Below are positions 16,766 through 24,863 of a DNA stretch of 64,000 bases, in pieces; within the stretch, counting starts at the first letter, position 1; every line of letters starts with the position of its first letter. A model generated the notes under the pieces. It was not told the origin of the DNA and did no database searches. It saw nothing but the letters and a program-made list of their open reading frames with translations. The DNA lies in NCBI GenBank assembly GCA_035647815.1, contig DASRMR010000028.1, positions 62,001-126,000 of the forward strand, given 5' to 3'. The translations under genes and the position numbers were made by a program. The DNA is from JAAYRQ01 sp035647815 (GTDB taxonomy: Bacteria; Bacillota; Syntrophomonadia; Syntrophomonadales; Syntrophomonadaceae).

Positions 16766-17695
16766 TTAAAGCACCTCCCTATTCTTCAAAAGCTGTTCTT
16801 TATTTAAACTTGACATCTCCCTAATAATTAGACGGGGAACTACATCAGCTAATATTCTTCCCGCAGAAATAGGTGCAACCTTACCTGGAAGTCCTGGTGC
16901 TAAGATTGCCTTTAACCCAAATAAGTTGGCTGCTTCAAAATCAGTTCCACCCGGTTGAGTAGCTAAATCGATTATGACAATACTAGGGTTAGAATTCTTT
17001 AATATCTGTTTATCTAATACCATATGAGGAACAGTGTTGTAACAAATATCTGAATTAGCCATTATCTCTGGTAATTCCTTAAAATCTTTAGCCCTACATC
17101 CCATTTCATAAGCTCTAGCTAGTTGGCCTGTGCTTCTAGCTATTATTGTTACATCTGCTCCTAGAGCTTTTAAAGATTTTGCTAGTGTTATCCCTACCCG
17201 CCCAAAACCTATAATGCAAGATCTGCTTTTGTGTATAGTAATGGAAGTCTCCTCCATCGCAATTTGTATAGCTCCTTCTGCAGTAGGAATAGAGTTTAAT
17301 ATTGCTACTTCATCCATTTCAATAATTTCGAGTAAGGTTAGATTATACTTTTTGGCCCATTCTTTTAAAAACGGCTGTGCTGACCCGATTATTATTAATG
17401 CATTATTTGATAATCTAGATAAAGCCTTTTCGGTTAATTTTAGATTTTCCTCAGCATATATTGCTCTAATAACTCCCTTAGGATCAGTTCCAGGTACTGG
17501 TAATATCAAAACATTTGCAGCCTCACATACTTCTTCTATGTCCCTTACTACAACTACTTCATGCCCGACTTTATCTTTTGGGAAACCAGTTGCATATACT
17601 TTAGCCCCCATTTTTACAAGTTCAGAAATTAAAACTAATTCTCGGTCATCACCACCTACTACGGCAATTTTTGTTCCAAAAAGTATTGATTCCAC
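16766..17695 (-). CDS. dpaA: Dipicolinate synthase subunit A
   Basis: 309 residues. The NAD(P)-dependent subunit of dipicolinate synthase. It has an N-terminal flavodoxin-like half and a Rossmann domain with GFGRVGITLAKSLKALGADV (about 163-182). It starts at GTG with AAAGGAGG upstream. First gene of dpaA-dpaB-asd-dapG-dapA; a sigma-K-like promoter can be proposed upstream. Confidence 0.95.
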   Translation of the reverse strand: MESILFGTKIAVVGGDDRELVLISELVKMGAKVYATGFPKDKVGHEVVVVRDIEEVCEAANVLILPVPGTDPKGVIRAIYAEENLKLTEKALSRLSNNALIIIGSAQPFLKEWAKKYNLTLLEIIEMDEVAILNSIPTAEGAIQIAMEETSITIHKSRSCIIGFGRVGITLAKSLKALGADVTIIARSTGQLARAYEMGCRAKDFKELPEIMANSDICYNTVPHMVLDKQILKNSNPSIVIIDLATQPGGTDFEAANLFGLKAILAPGLPGKVAPISAGRILADVVPRLIIREMSSLNKEQLLKNREVL

Positions 17696-17736
17696 CTATT
17701 GTCCTCCTTTGCATATCAGTTAGTAGCGATTAATAG

Positions 17737-17765
17737 CAGTATATGTATAACTAATAAAGGTGGTG
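17737..17765 (-). promoter_or_regulatory. Possible sigma-K-type promoter of dpaA
   Basis: Reading the minus strand, CACC is followed 16 bases later by CATATACTG, close to the Bacillus sigma-K pattern (ACC, 16-17 bases, CATAnnnTA), with one mismatch in the -10 element. It lies about 45 bases before the dpaA start. The Bacillus spoVF operon is sigma-K dependent. The match is short and the region AT-rich, so this is tentative. Confidence 0.35.
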
Positions 17766-17801
17766 CTTGTACTATTAAAACCTCCCAAAACAGAAAACAA
17801 A

Positions 17802-17823
17802 AAAACGAGGCTTAGCTCGTTTT
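17802..17823 (-). terminator. Terminator of dapB
   Basis: Inverted repeat AAAACGAG / CTCGTTTT with a 6-base loop, followed on the minus strand by a run of seven T in total. It separates dapB from the dpaA operon, so the two are likely transcribed independently. Confidence 0.8.
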
Positions 17824-17862
17824 AATCTATAAATATTTTCAGTTAGGGATTCTAGTTTATTA

Positions 17863-18663
17863 TTACATCAGGTTTTCCATGCCATAGATTAAACCTTTTT
17901 TTCCCATCATCTTTTTGATGACCATAATAACCCCGGGCATAAAACCTACCCGATCAAAAGAATCATGTCTGATTTTTAGACTCTCCCCTATGCCACCAAA
18001 TATAACTTCCTGATGAGCCACAAACCCAGGCAACCTTACACTATGTATATGAATTTGATTAACTTCTCCACCTCTACAACCTGCCACTTTTTCATATTCT
18101 CTAATATTGTGCGGTAGCTGTGTTCCTCTATTTTCACTAATCATTTCAGCAGTCTTTATCGCAGTACCAGAAGGTGCATCCATTTTTTGATCATGGTGCA
18201 TTTCTATTATTTCTACACTCGGAAAATACTGAGCTGCCTCTTGAGCAAATTTCATCATCAATACTGCTCCAATAGCAAAGTTAGGAATAATAGCAATACC
18301 AACTTCATTTTCTATGGCCATCTTTTCCAACTGTTTTAACTCTACATCATTTAAGCCAGTAGTCCCGATAATACAAGTAAGGCGGTTTTTTAAAGCAGTT
18401 TTAGCATTATTAAAAACTGCCTGTGGATTAGTAAAATCAATCAGAATATCAGGTTTTTCTTTCTCGATGACCATTTCCAAATCATTTTGTATGTAAATAT
18501 CATCTGGTCCCCCATTAATTATCGTTGCTATAGGTTCATCTTTGCCTCTAATATCTACTACAGCAACTAACTCTAAGTCCTTGTCATCTATAACTGCTTG
18601 TACAGTTTCTTTTCCCATTTTTCCTAAAACACCAGTTATTACTACACGAATTTTATCATTCAT
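17863..18663 (-). CDS. dapB: 4-hydroxy-tetrahydrodipicolinate reductase
   Basis: 266 residues. Reduces the DapA product to tetrahydrodipicolinate. N-terminal GVLGKMGKETVQ is the dinucleotide-binding site. The signature IIEMHHDQKMDAPSGTA holds the catalytic His-His and Lys. ATG with GGAGG nine bases upstream. It has its own terminator ahead of dpaA. Confidence 0.97.
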   Translation of the reverse strand: MNDKIRVVITGVLGKMGKETVQAVIDDKDLELVAVVDIRGKDEPIATIINGGPDDIYIQNDLEMVIEKEKPDILIDFTNPQAVFNNAKTALKNRLTCIIGTTGLNDVELKQLEKMAIENEVGIAIIPNFAIGAVLMMKFAQEAAQYFPSVEIIEMHHDQKMDAPSGTAIKTAEMISENRGTQLPHNIREYEKVAGCRGGEVNQIHIHSVRLPGFVAHQEVIFGGIGESLKIRHDSFDRVGFMPGVIMVIKKMMGKKGLIYGMENLM

Positions 18664-18705
18664 ACATAAACCTCCAAGATTTCCTTAAAATCTAGTTTTA
18701 TATAT

Positions 18706-18734
18706 TTCAAGTACTTAGTCAAGTTTGTTATAAT
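18706..18734 (+). promoter_or_regulatory. Predicted sigma-A promoter of uspA
   Basis: TTCAAG and TATAAT are separated by 17 bases on the plus strand, about 75 bases before the uspA start. A near-perfect AT-rich dyad (AATTAATATC / GATATCTTAATT, about 18746-18779) follows in the presumed 5' untranslated region. Confidence 0.45.
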
Positions 18735-18810
18735 CATAATTAGGTAAAAATTAATATCAATTAATGATATCTTAATTTTTATCTAAAATATAATTTGAGG
18801 GGGAAGTGTT

Positions 18811-19248
18811 TTGAACAATGTAATGTTTGAAAAAGTATTATTGCCATTAGATGATTCCGAACAATCACAAAGAGCTATAGAAAAGTCTATTGCACTATAT
18901 CAAGCTGGATTTATCAAAGATATTGTAATCTTTAATGTATATAATACTGGAAAACTAGATGTAACTAAACTTAGTTACCAGGAAAAGCTTGATACAATGA
19001 GGGAAAATTCCAAGACGATATTAGAAACATATCAAGCTCAGCTAGAAGAATTTTCTATACCATCAACAATTAAAAGAGCCGGTGGGGATCCAGCTTCATT
19101 AATACTTGATTTAATAGATAATGACAACGGTTTTGATTTAATTATAATGGGTAGTAGACAACTAAATAAATTCCAAGAATTAGTCTTAGGAAGTGTTACT
19201 GATAGAATAACTAGATTAGTTAAAATTCCAGTTTTAATTATAAAATAA
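18811..19248 (+). CDS. Universal stress protein, UspA family
   Basis: 145 residues, a single Usp domain. Begins VLLPLDDSEQSQRAIEKSI and ends with the ATP-binding signature GSRQ...LGSVTDRITRLVKIPVLI, so it is probably of the nucleotide-binding type. The start is TTG: GAGGGGG lies 7 bases upstream of it, whereas the next in-frame ATG is too far from that site. Monocistronic; role unknown. Confidence 0.88.
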   Translation: MNNVMFEKVLLPLDDSEQSQRAIEKSIALYQAGFIKDIVIFNVYNTGKLDVTKLSYQEKLDTMRENSKTILETYQAQLEEFSIPSTIKRAGGDPASLILDLIDNDNGFDLIIMGSRQLNKFQELVLGSVTDRITRLVKIPVLIIK

Positions 19249-19255
19249 TTACATA

Positions 19256-19285
19256 TTGAGGGGAGGTTTTTTAATTTCCCCTCAA
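19256..19285. terminator. Hairpin between convergent uspA and the unknown gene
   Basis: Inverted repeat TTGAGGGGA / TCCCCTCAA with a 12-base T-rich loop, between two convergent genes. The T run lies in the loop rather than after the stem, so terminator function is plausible but not certain. Confidence 0.5.
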
Positions 19286-19303
19286 AATTCACTCTATAGT
19301 AGC

Positions 19304-19741
19304 TTATTTATTTATTTTCATGTATTCCCTAGCTTGTTCTACTACATACTTACAAACCTCATCAAACATTCGTTTTTCTGTGAAACTTAATTCCGACTTG
19401 TTGTGCATTTGTTTTTTAACCGAATCCAAAAGCATCTTACTAGTCTTTATTTCTTTGCGGATACAAGTTAATATTTCGTCCTCAGTACAGTGGGAATAAA
19501 ATTTCTTTATATTTTCTAAAATAGTTTCTTCATAATTATGCAATGCAACTATTGTTGCATGTTCTAATAATTCGTGCTTATTAAAATCATAACTTAAAAA
19601 CGCATATATATAACTTGTCCTACGTTTGCCTTCTTTAAGCAGTAATATTTTCTTACTTAAATCCTTTTTACATGTTTCTATCGTCAAAATTTGTTCGAAA
19701 ATGTTCTTATATAAACTTGTTGCAGTCGGCATATTATCCAT
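19304..19741 (-). CDS. Hypothetical soluble protein
   Basis: 145 residues, unrecognised. Predicted almost wholly helical and charged, without membrane helix or signal peptide. It holds several Cys, His and Glu residues (HELLEHATIVALHNYEET, then FYSHCTEDEILTC), which resembles but does not prove a four-helix metal-binding fold. The ATG at 19732 (MPTATSLYK) may be the real start, since the upstream AGGG sits against the first ATG. Convergent with uspA, divergent from rqcH. Confidence 0.6.
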   Translation of the reverse strand: MDNMPTATSLYKNIFEQILTIETCKKDLSKKILLLKEGKRRTSYIYAFLSYDFNKHELLEHATIVALHNYEETILENIKKFYSHCTEDEILTCIRKEIKTSKMLLDSVKKQMHNKSELSFTEKRMFDEVCKYVVEQAREYMKINK

Positions 19742-19868
19742 CCCTATTTTTTTATTAGTTTTAGTCCAATCATTAAATTTATGTATTTTAAGTCATAGCA
19801 GTATATAGAAGTTTGTAAGCATTTTACCTAAATGTTATACTTTTTGAGGAAGAAGGAGGTTAACAATT

Positions 19869-21662
19869 ATGCCTTTCGATGGTTTAACAATTAAAGCTAT
19901 TACTACTGAATTGCAAAATGACCTAGTAGGAGGTCGTATTGATAAAATATACCAGCCAGAAAAAGACGAGTTAAGTCTTTTTATTAGGCAACCAGGAATA
20001 TCAAACATCAAATTGCTTATTTCTGCTAATGCAAGGTGGGCAAGAATGCACATTAGTACATCTAAATCTGAAAACCCTGCTAAACCATCTAATTTTTGTA
20101 TGGTACTGCGCAAATATCTAGAAGGCGGTAAAATCCTCAAAATAGAACAGATTGAATTTGAACGTATAGTGCATATTCATATAGAAAGCTTAGATGATTT
20201 TCAAGAATGGAAACCTAAATTATTAATATGTGAGTTTATGGGTAAACACTCTAATATTATATTAGTTAATCCAGAAAATAACTTGATAATAGATGCTACA
20301 AAAAAATATGGTAGCGAAACTAGTTCATATCGTGAAGTACTACCCGGACAAGAATATATTATCCCACCTGCTCAAAACAAGCTTGATATATTATCCACAA
20401 GTTTTGAAAATTTTACTGATTACATGTGGCAACAAGAGGATGCGACTTTAGCAACTGCCATATTTAAAGTTTTGACTGGTATTAGCCCTTTTGCTGGTAA
20501 ACAGATTTGTAATTTAGTAGGTCTTAATCCTGATATGCCAGTCGATGAGTGTGGAGAATACGAATTTATTACGATTTTCACTTATATTAAAGACCTTATC
20601 GAAAAGATAGAAAAGGATGGAATCACAGGCCATATTGCTTATAAGAAAAAAATACCTATCGATTATGCTCCATATCCATTAGGAAATATGGAAAATGTTA
20701 ATTCTAAAAGTTACGAAACTATGAATAAAACTTGTGATGTGTTTTATAAAGAAAAACTTAGCCATATCAAACTTGATTCCCAAAAAGTTAATTTATCTCG
20801 TAATATAAATGTGTTCTTAAAGAAGGCTAATAAAAAGCAATTTCATTTAGAATCTGATCAAAGTAAAGCTGTCGATAACGATAACTATAGATTACTTGGA
20901 GAAATTATTACTGCTAATGCTTATAAACTTAAAAAAGGCGACTCAGAAGTAAAATTGTATAATTATTATACTGACGAAGATATATTAATTACCCTTGATC
21001 CTCGCTTTACTCCTATCCAAAATGCCCAAAGGTATTTTAAAATATACAATAAAAGCAGAACAGCCTTATTACACCTTAAAAAGCTTTTAAGAAATAATCA
21101 GCAAGAAATAGAGTATTTGGAATCAATTTTAGTCTCCGTTAAAGAAGCAAGTAATATAGCAGAATTAGAAGAAATTGTCGATGAATTAGAAAGAGAAGGT
21201 TATATTAAATCTAAAAAGAATACACGTCGTAAATCTAAACCGATCAAAAGTATGCCTAGGGAGTTCCTATCATCTGATGGTTTAACTATCTTAGTAGGAA
21301 GAAACAATCGACAAAATGACCAACTTACACTTAAAGAAGCTAGAAAAACAGATTTATGGCTCCATACTAAAGATATACCAGGGACTCATGTAATAATAAA
21401 AATGCCGGATAATATAAAAACTATTAGTGATTTACCTAATAAAACTTTAGAAGAGGCAGCCGGATTAGCAGCTTACTATAGTAAAGCCAAAGATTCCGAA
21501 AAAGTACCAGTAGATTACACCTTTAGATTAAATGTCCGCAAACCTAAAGGAGCTAAACCTGGTATGGTTATTTATGATGATTTTCGAACAATTATGGTTA
21601 ATCCGCAATCAGAGGATATTTCAAAATTAGTAGAAACTATAGATACTAGCAGTGAAGACTAA
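19869..21662 (+). CDS. rqcH: Rqc2/NEMF homologue RqcH (NFACT family), ribosome-associated quality control
   Basis: 597 residues. In bacteria RqcH binds obstructed 50S subunits and directs C-terminal alanine tailing of stalled peptides; older annotations call it fibronectin-binding protein. The NFACT-N domain opens MPFDGLTIKAITTEL with the conserved RWARMHIS region. Central coiled-coil and linker segments span about 380-460. The NFACT-R domain contains LTILVGRNNRQNDQLTLKEA and DLWLHTKDIPGTHVII. Start ATG with AAGGAGG eight bases upstream. Confidence 0.95.
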   Translation: MPFDGLTIKAITTELQNDLVGGRIDKIYQPEKDELSLFIRQPGISNIKLLISANARWARMHISTSKSENPAKPSNFCMVLRKYLEGGKILKIEQIEFERIVHIHIESLDDFQEWKPKLLICEFMGKHSNIILVNPENNLIIDATKKYGSETSSYREVLPGQEYIIPPAQNKLDILSTSFENFTDYMWQQEDATLATAIFKVLTGISPFAGKQICNLVGLNPDMPVDECGEYEFITIFTYIKDLIEKIEKDGITGHIAYKKKIPIDYAPYPLGNMENVNSKSYETMNKTCDVFYKEKLSHIKLDSQKVNLSRNINVFLKKANKKQFHLESDQSKAVDNDNYRLLGEIITANAYKLKKGDSEVKLYNYYTDEDILITLDPRFTPIQNAQRYFKIYNKSRTALLHLKKLLRNNQQEIEYLESILVSVKEASNIAELEEIVDELEREGYIKSKKNTRRKSKPIKSMPREFLSSDGLTILVGRNNRQNDQLTLKEARKTDLWLHTKDIPGTHVIIKMPDNIKTISDLPNKTLEEAAGLAAYYSKAKDSEKVPVDYTFRLNVRKPKGAKPGMVIYDDFRTIMVNPQSEDISKLVETIDTSSED

Positions 21663-21671
21663 TATCAATTA

Positions 21672-22424
21672 TTAGGCAAATCTACTAGCTAACCACAGAA
21701 TAGTTAAATCTATTCTATGTTTTTCATGACCAGTAAAACCGTGATCAGCACCATTAACTATATGTAACTTAGCAGCTTGGTTTTTACTTAATATATAGTG
21801 AGCATTAGAAGGCTCGACAACTTGGTCAGAATCACCATGTATTATCAAAACTGGCTTATCTTTAATATTTTCTAAATGATTATCCATATCATGGTTAACA
21901 AAATCAGCTACTAAATTCGGGTTAAGATTAACTATCTGGCCATTATCCTCATAAGTAATCTTTTCCCCTTTTTGAAGTTTTTCATATACACCAGGCATGA
22001 TTTTAGAAAAAGTTTCCGGTAAAAATACGGGAGTCGCCCATAATACATATCCCTGAACATCTTCGTGATTAGATCCGCCCACCAATATTGTACTACCCCC
22101 AAAACTGCGTCCTAAAAGGATTAAGGGTTTAGCAAATTCTAATCTAACATAATCTATTACATCATTTAGGTTAAGTGCTTGTCTAGATAGTGTAATATCC
22201 GCAAAATCTCCTTCACTTTCACCACAACCTTCAAAATCAAAGGCAACTAGGCCGATATTTATCTTTTCAAGTTCTGATTTCAAATAATTTATCCAGCCCC
22301 GATTTTCTTTTCCACCTAGAAAACCATGACAAGCTATAACTATATAATTCATCTCCTGGGGCAAAACATTAATTAATAAAGCCAGTTTATTTCCAGTAGA
22401 TGAAATTAATGTATGTTTCTTCAT
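21672..22424 (-). CDS. Alpha/beta hydrolase
   Basis: 250 residues. A serine hydrolase fold with nucleophile elbow GRSFGGS, acid residue in IHGDSDQVVE and terminal His in GADHGF; the oxyanion region is ACHGFLGGKENRG. No signal peptide, so cytoplasmic. It resembles YqkD/YtmA-like and dienelactone-hydrolase-like esterases; the substrate is unknown. Convergent with rqcH by 9 bases, and downstream of csm6 on the same strand. Confidence 0.85.
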   Translation of the reverse strand: MKKHTLISSTGNKLALLINVLPQEMNYIVIACHGFLGGKENRGWINYLKSELEKINIGLVAFDFEGCGESEGDFADITLSRQALNLNDVIDYVRLEFAKPLILLGRSFGGSTILVGGSNHEDVQGYVLWATPVFLPETFSKIMPGVYEKLQKGEKITYEDNGQIVNLNPNLVADFVNHDMDNHLENIKDKPVLIIHGDSDQVVEPSNAHYILSKNQAAKLHIVNGADHGFTGHEKHRIDLTILWLASRFA

Positions 22425-22499
22425 TTTTTCATCCTCCTAATTAATGCGTAAGATTAAACTTAGTAATTAATATCAAAACATATCCACCTGTGCTAGAAA

Positions 22500-23858
22500 T
22501 TATTCGAACATAAGCAATTCAATAATTTTTGCATTCATTATCTCATAACTTTCCCACAAATCTCCTTCACGCGGAAAATAACGAGAATAAGTTAAACGAA
22601 ATAACCACTGCATATCGGTTAATAATCTTTCACTGGAAATACTGGCTAATTTCACAAATTGTTCTTCCTTAACGGCTGTAATATTGTGGGCGGCTGGATT
22701 TCTTAAGTTCTTCTCTACTGCACGCATCTTCTGCACCCTCATAATAACTGCTTCATTAGGACTACTCCCCCCAGCTCCACAATCATATTCAATCATAGGC
22801 AATAAAGATGAGCAACTTATATCACTATCTCGAAAAGCATTATCATACTTACTATCGTAATATCTTAAGAGTTCCGGGTCTTTAGCTCTTATTTTATCAC
22901 GTTTTAACCTCCAGTGGTTAGGATCTGTATAACTTCTAGTGCAATAGTCTTCTTTAACTTTCCGATTACATTTCTCCTCCAAAAAAGCTTCAAACAGCCT
23001 GCTTAAAGCTGGTGATATGCCCCGCACAAAATCTATTAATTGCCCCGTCTTTTGTTGTAAACCTAAGATTAATAAATACTCAAATAATTCTTTCGCATCC
23101 CCTGATTTAATAGGAAATAAGTTAAATTCAGTTAGACGAACTTCTCTTTCAGCTTCCCTAAGTTGCATATTTTTTCTATAAACTGCTGCATTAAGCAGAA
23201 TAATTATATTAGGAGAAACAAATTCCTCTACCGACATTATTATTTCTAAAGCAGCAGTATAATTATAAGCCTTAATATTACTTATAGCTGCTTCCCTTGA
23301 TATCAGAAACCTAAGGTTTTCGGCATTTACTTGACTAGTACGATTTTTAATCCCCAAATCAGTATGATTATCCATATTATTATCCCAAGTTTCCTGTATA
23401 TCATAATCAGGAGAACCATAATTCTCCCCTTCATTAGGAGTCGTAACTTGTAACGGTATTATGGGAAATGGGGCTGTTAGAGCTAATAAGTGACAAGTTG
23501 ACTTCATTTGGGGAGTTCCTGAAGAAAGGTTTATTAAAATTTGTGCTTTAGGATTATTAAGGTGGATATGGTTAAGTTCTTCTTCAAAAATCGGATAAAA
23601 GATATCATATTCTTGGGGATTATCAATATCCTCATAACGCCGTTCAATGATTTCACAAGTAAATTCTTCTTTAGCACATAAGTATTCAATCTGCAATCTA
23701 TAACGATCATCTTCATCTGCTAGCTCACATATTCTTTTAGTCATAAACAAGTAAACCTGCTCCGGTTTATATTTACGCATAATATGTAATAGCGGTCCAT
23801 CGTAATCATTTTTAATCGGATCAGTCATACCTAACGTACTAAACAAAATCTTTGACAT
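22500..23858 (-). CDS. csm6: Csm6: CARF-HEPN ribonuclease of the type III-A system
   Basis: 452 residues. An ancillary RNase activated by cyclic oligoadenylate made by Cas10. The N-terminal CARF domain includes the ligand-binding loop NLSSGTPQMKS (about 110-120). The C-terminal HEPN domain has the catalytic R-x4-H as RNPAAH (Arg386 to His391). Intact, with GGGGTGG before the ATG. It is the last gene of the locus in transcription order, separated from cas2 by a 675-base stretch of rearranged fragments, so its expression may differ from the rest. Confidence 0.92.
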   Translation of the reverse strand: MSKILFSTLGMTDPIKNDYDGPLLHIMRKYKPEQVYLFMTKRICELADEDDRYRLQIEYLCAKEEFTCEIIERRYEDIDNPQEYDIFYPIFEEELNHIHLNNPKAQILINLSSGTPQMKSTCHLLALTAPFPIIPLQVTTPNEGENYGSPDYDIQETWDNNMDNHTDLGIKNRTSQVNAENLRFLISREAAISNIKAYNYTAALEIIMSVEEFVSPNIIILLNAAVYRKNMQLREAEREVRLTEFNLFPIKSGDAKELFEYLLILGLQQKTGQLIDFVRGISPALSRLFEAFLEEKCNRKVKEDYCTRSYTDPNHWRLKRDKIRAKDPELLRYYDSKYDNAFRDSDISCSSLLPMIEYDCGAGGSSPNEAVIMRVQKMRAVEKNLRNPAAHNITAVKEEQFVKLASISSERLLTDMQWLFRLTYSRYFPREGDLWESYEIMNAKIIELLMFE

Positions 23859-23882
23859 TAAACCACCCCACCTTATTATATT

Positions 23883-24518
23883 TTATATAATTATAAGCTC
23901 TTCTTCCACTAAATCAACTGAACCCCAAACCCTAATTTCAGCATTACTACTCAACTTATAAACCCTTATCAAATCTTCTTTTTCTATCAGATACAGCATT
24001 CCTCTTCGACAATTTGTCCTAAACCCTCCCGACCTCTTGGCGAGTTTCCGTCCCCGTAAAGGGGTCTTATAGTTTTAATCCTGTCCTAGCAAACTGCGGT
24101 GTAATCTATGTTCAAACTGTAGGTTGCGGTGCTTACCTTTAATTTGCCATTATTACAGTAAAGTATTAATAAGATCAAAATATAATCTGTTTTAGCTGGC
24201 TTTTCCTGCATTTTATTCCCATTCTCTCCTTGCGGCGCTAAATCAGCCTTAATCAAGTAATTTCCCTTACTTTAATCCCCCCATGCCTAAGGCAATTTTA
24301 ATACCTATACCACTATATTCAGCAAAAGATAATAAGGCTCCTGCTATCATCTAAGGATATATCGCTAATATACGAATTATACCGTCTGCTTAGGCTAACA
24401 AGTAAACCTGCTCTGGTTTATATTTACGCATAATATGTAATAGTGGTTCATCGTAATCATTTTTAATAGGATCAGTCATACCTAAGGTGCTAAAGAAAAT
24501 CTTTGATATTAAACCACT
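23883..24518 (-). pseudogene. Mosaic of cas2, cas1, CRISPR, leader, cas6 and csm6 fragments (tandem-duplication scar)
   Basis: Each segment matches a nearby intact element on the same strand. 23883-24006 is the 3' end of cas2. About 24000-24027 is an internal piece of cas1. 24028-24043 looks like a truncated spacer. 24044-24079 is one CRISPR repeat. 24080-24252 is the leader. 24253 to about 24397 is the 3' part of cas6 with a 149-base internal deletion. About 24398-24518 is the 5' end of csm6, whose ATG has become ATA. The cas2-cas1 joint falls in a shared ATTCCTCT. Transcription order is csm6'-cas6'-leader'-repeat'-cas1'-cas2', which fits a tandem duplication of a cas6-to-csm6 unit followed by deletions. 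Nothing here can be translated as a Cas protein. Confidence 0.9.
24044..24079 (-). repeat. Orphan CRISPR repeat with its own leader copy
   Basis: A single 36-base repeat differing from the main array consensus at two positions (24056 and 24071). It keeps the CCCC/GGGG hairpin core of the repeat. On its leader side lies a near-identical copy of the array leader; on the other side 16 bases that look like a cut-down spacer. Confidence 0.88.
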
Positions 24519-24533
24519 CCACCTTATTATACT

Positions 24534-24863
24534 TTATATAATTATAACCTCTTCTTCCTCCACTAAATCCACTGAACCCCAAACCCTAATATCAGCATTA
24601 CTACTTAGCTTATAAACCCTTATCAAATCTTCTTTTTCTATTAGATACGGTATTCCTCTAATTAATTTTTCATATTTAGCATTAGGTAAAATGCATTCAA
24701 ATGCTGATTTTTGTACCCTAACCCCAAACCCCTTTAAATACTTAGCAAACGCTGTACGTCGCTTATTATCACTAATATCATAAATAATTACTATCAAATA
24801 TTTTCGCCTCTCTTCCGCAATAAAATCATCAACAACAAAAATGCGTACTGATTCTTGTATCAT
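24534..24863 (-). CDS. cas2: CRISPR-associated endonuclease Cas2
   Basis: 109 residues. Structural partner of Cas1 in spacer integration. The ferredoxin-like fold begins YLIVIIYDISDNKRR with conserved Asp29. About 20 residues precede the usual Cas2 start; a TTG at residue 23 with GAGAGG upstream would give a standard 87-residue protein. However, the ATG overlaps the cas1 stop (ATGA) and has a good GGTGGTGAT site, so I keep the longer form. The C-terminus ends EEEEVIII. Confidence 0.92.
   Translation of the reverse strand: MIQESVRIFVVDDFIAEERRKYLIVIIYDISDNKRRTAFAKYLKGFGVRVQKSAFECILPNAKYEKLIRGIPYLIEKEDLIRVYKLSSNADIRVWGSVDLVEEEEVIII

Noticed and set aside
12760..18800. Lysine riboswitch or T-box in the lysine/dipicolinate block
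   Set aside because: I looked for long structured leaders ahead of dapA, dapG, asd, dpaA and dapB; the gaps before dapA, dapG and asd are under 70 bases and none shows the conserved elements I would recognise.
22500..23858. csm6 as a gene broken by the adjacent rearrangement
   Set aside because: The frame is complete, with CARF and HEPN motifs and its own ribosome site; the broken csm6 piece is a separate fragment at about 24398-24518.
24028..24043. C/G-rich 16-mer next to the orphan repeat as an insertion-sequence end
   Set aside because: It lies exactly where a spacer should be, between a repeat and a cas1 fragment, so a truncated spacer is simpler.
24534..24863. cas2 starting at the internal TTG (87 residues)
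   Set aside because: It would give the standard length, but the ATG overlapping the cas1 stop has a stronger ribosome site; kept only as an alternative.
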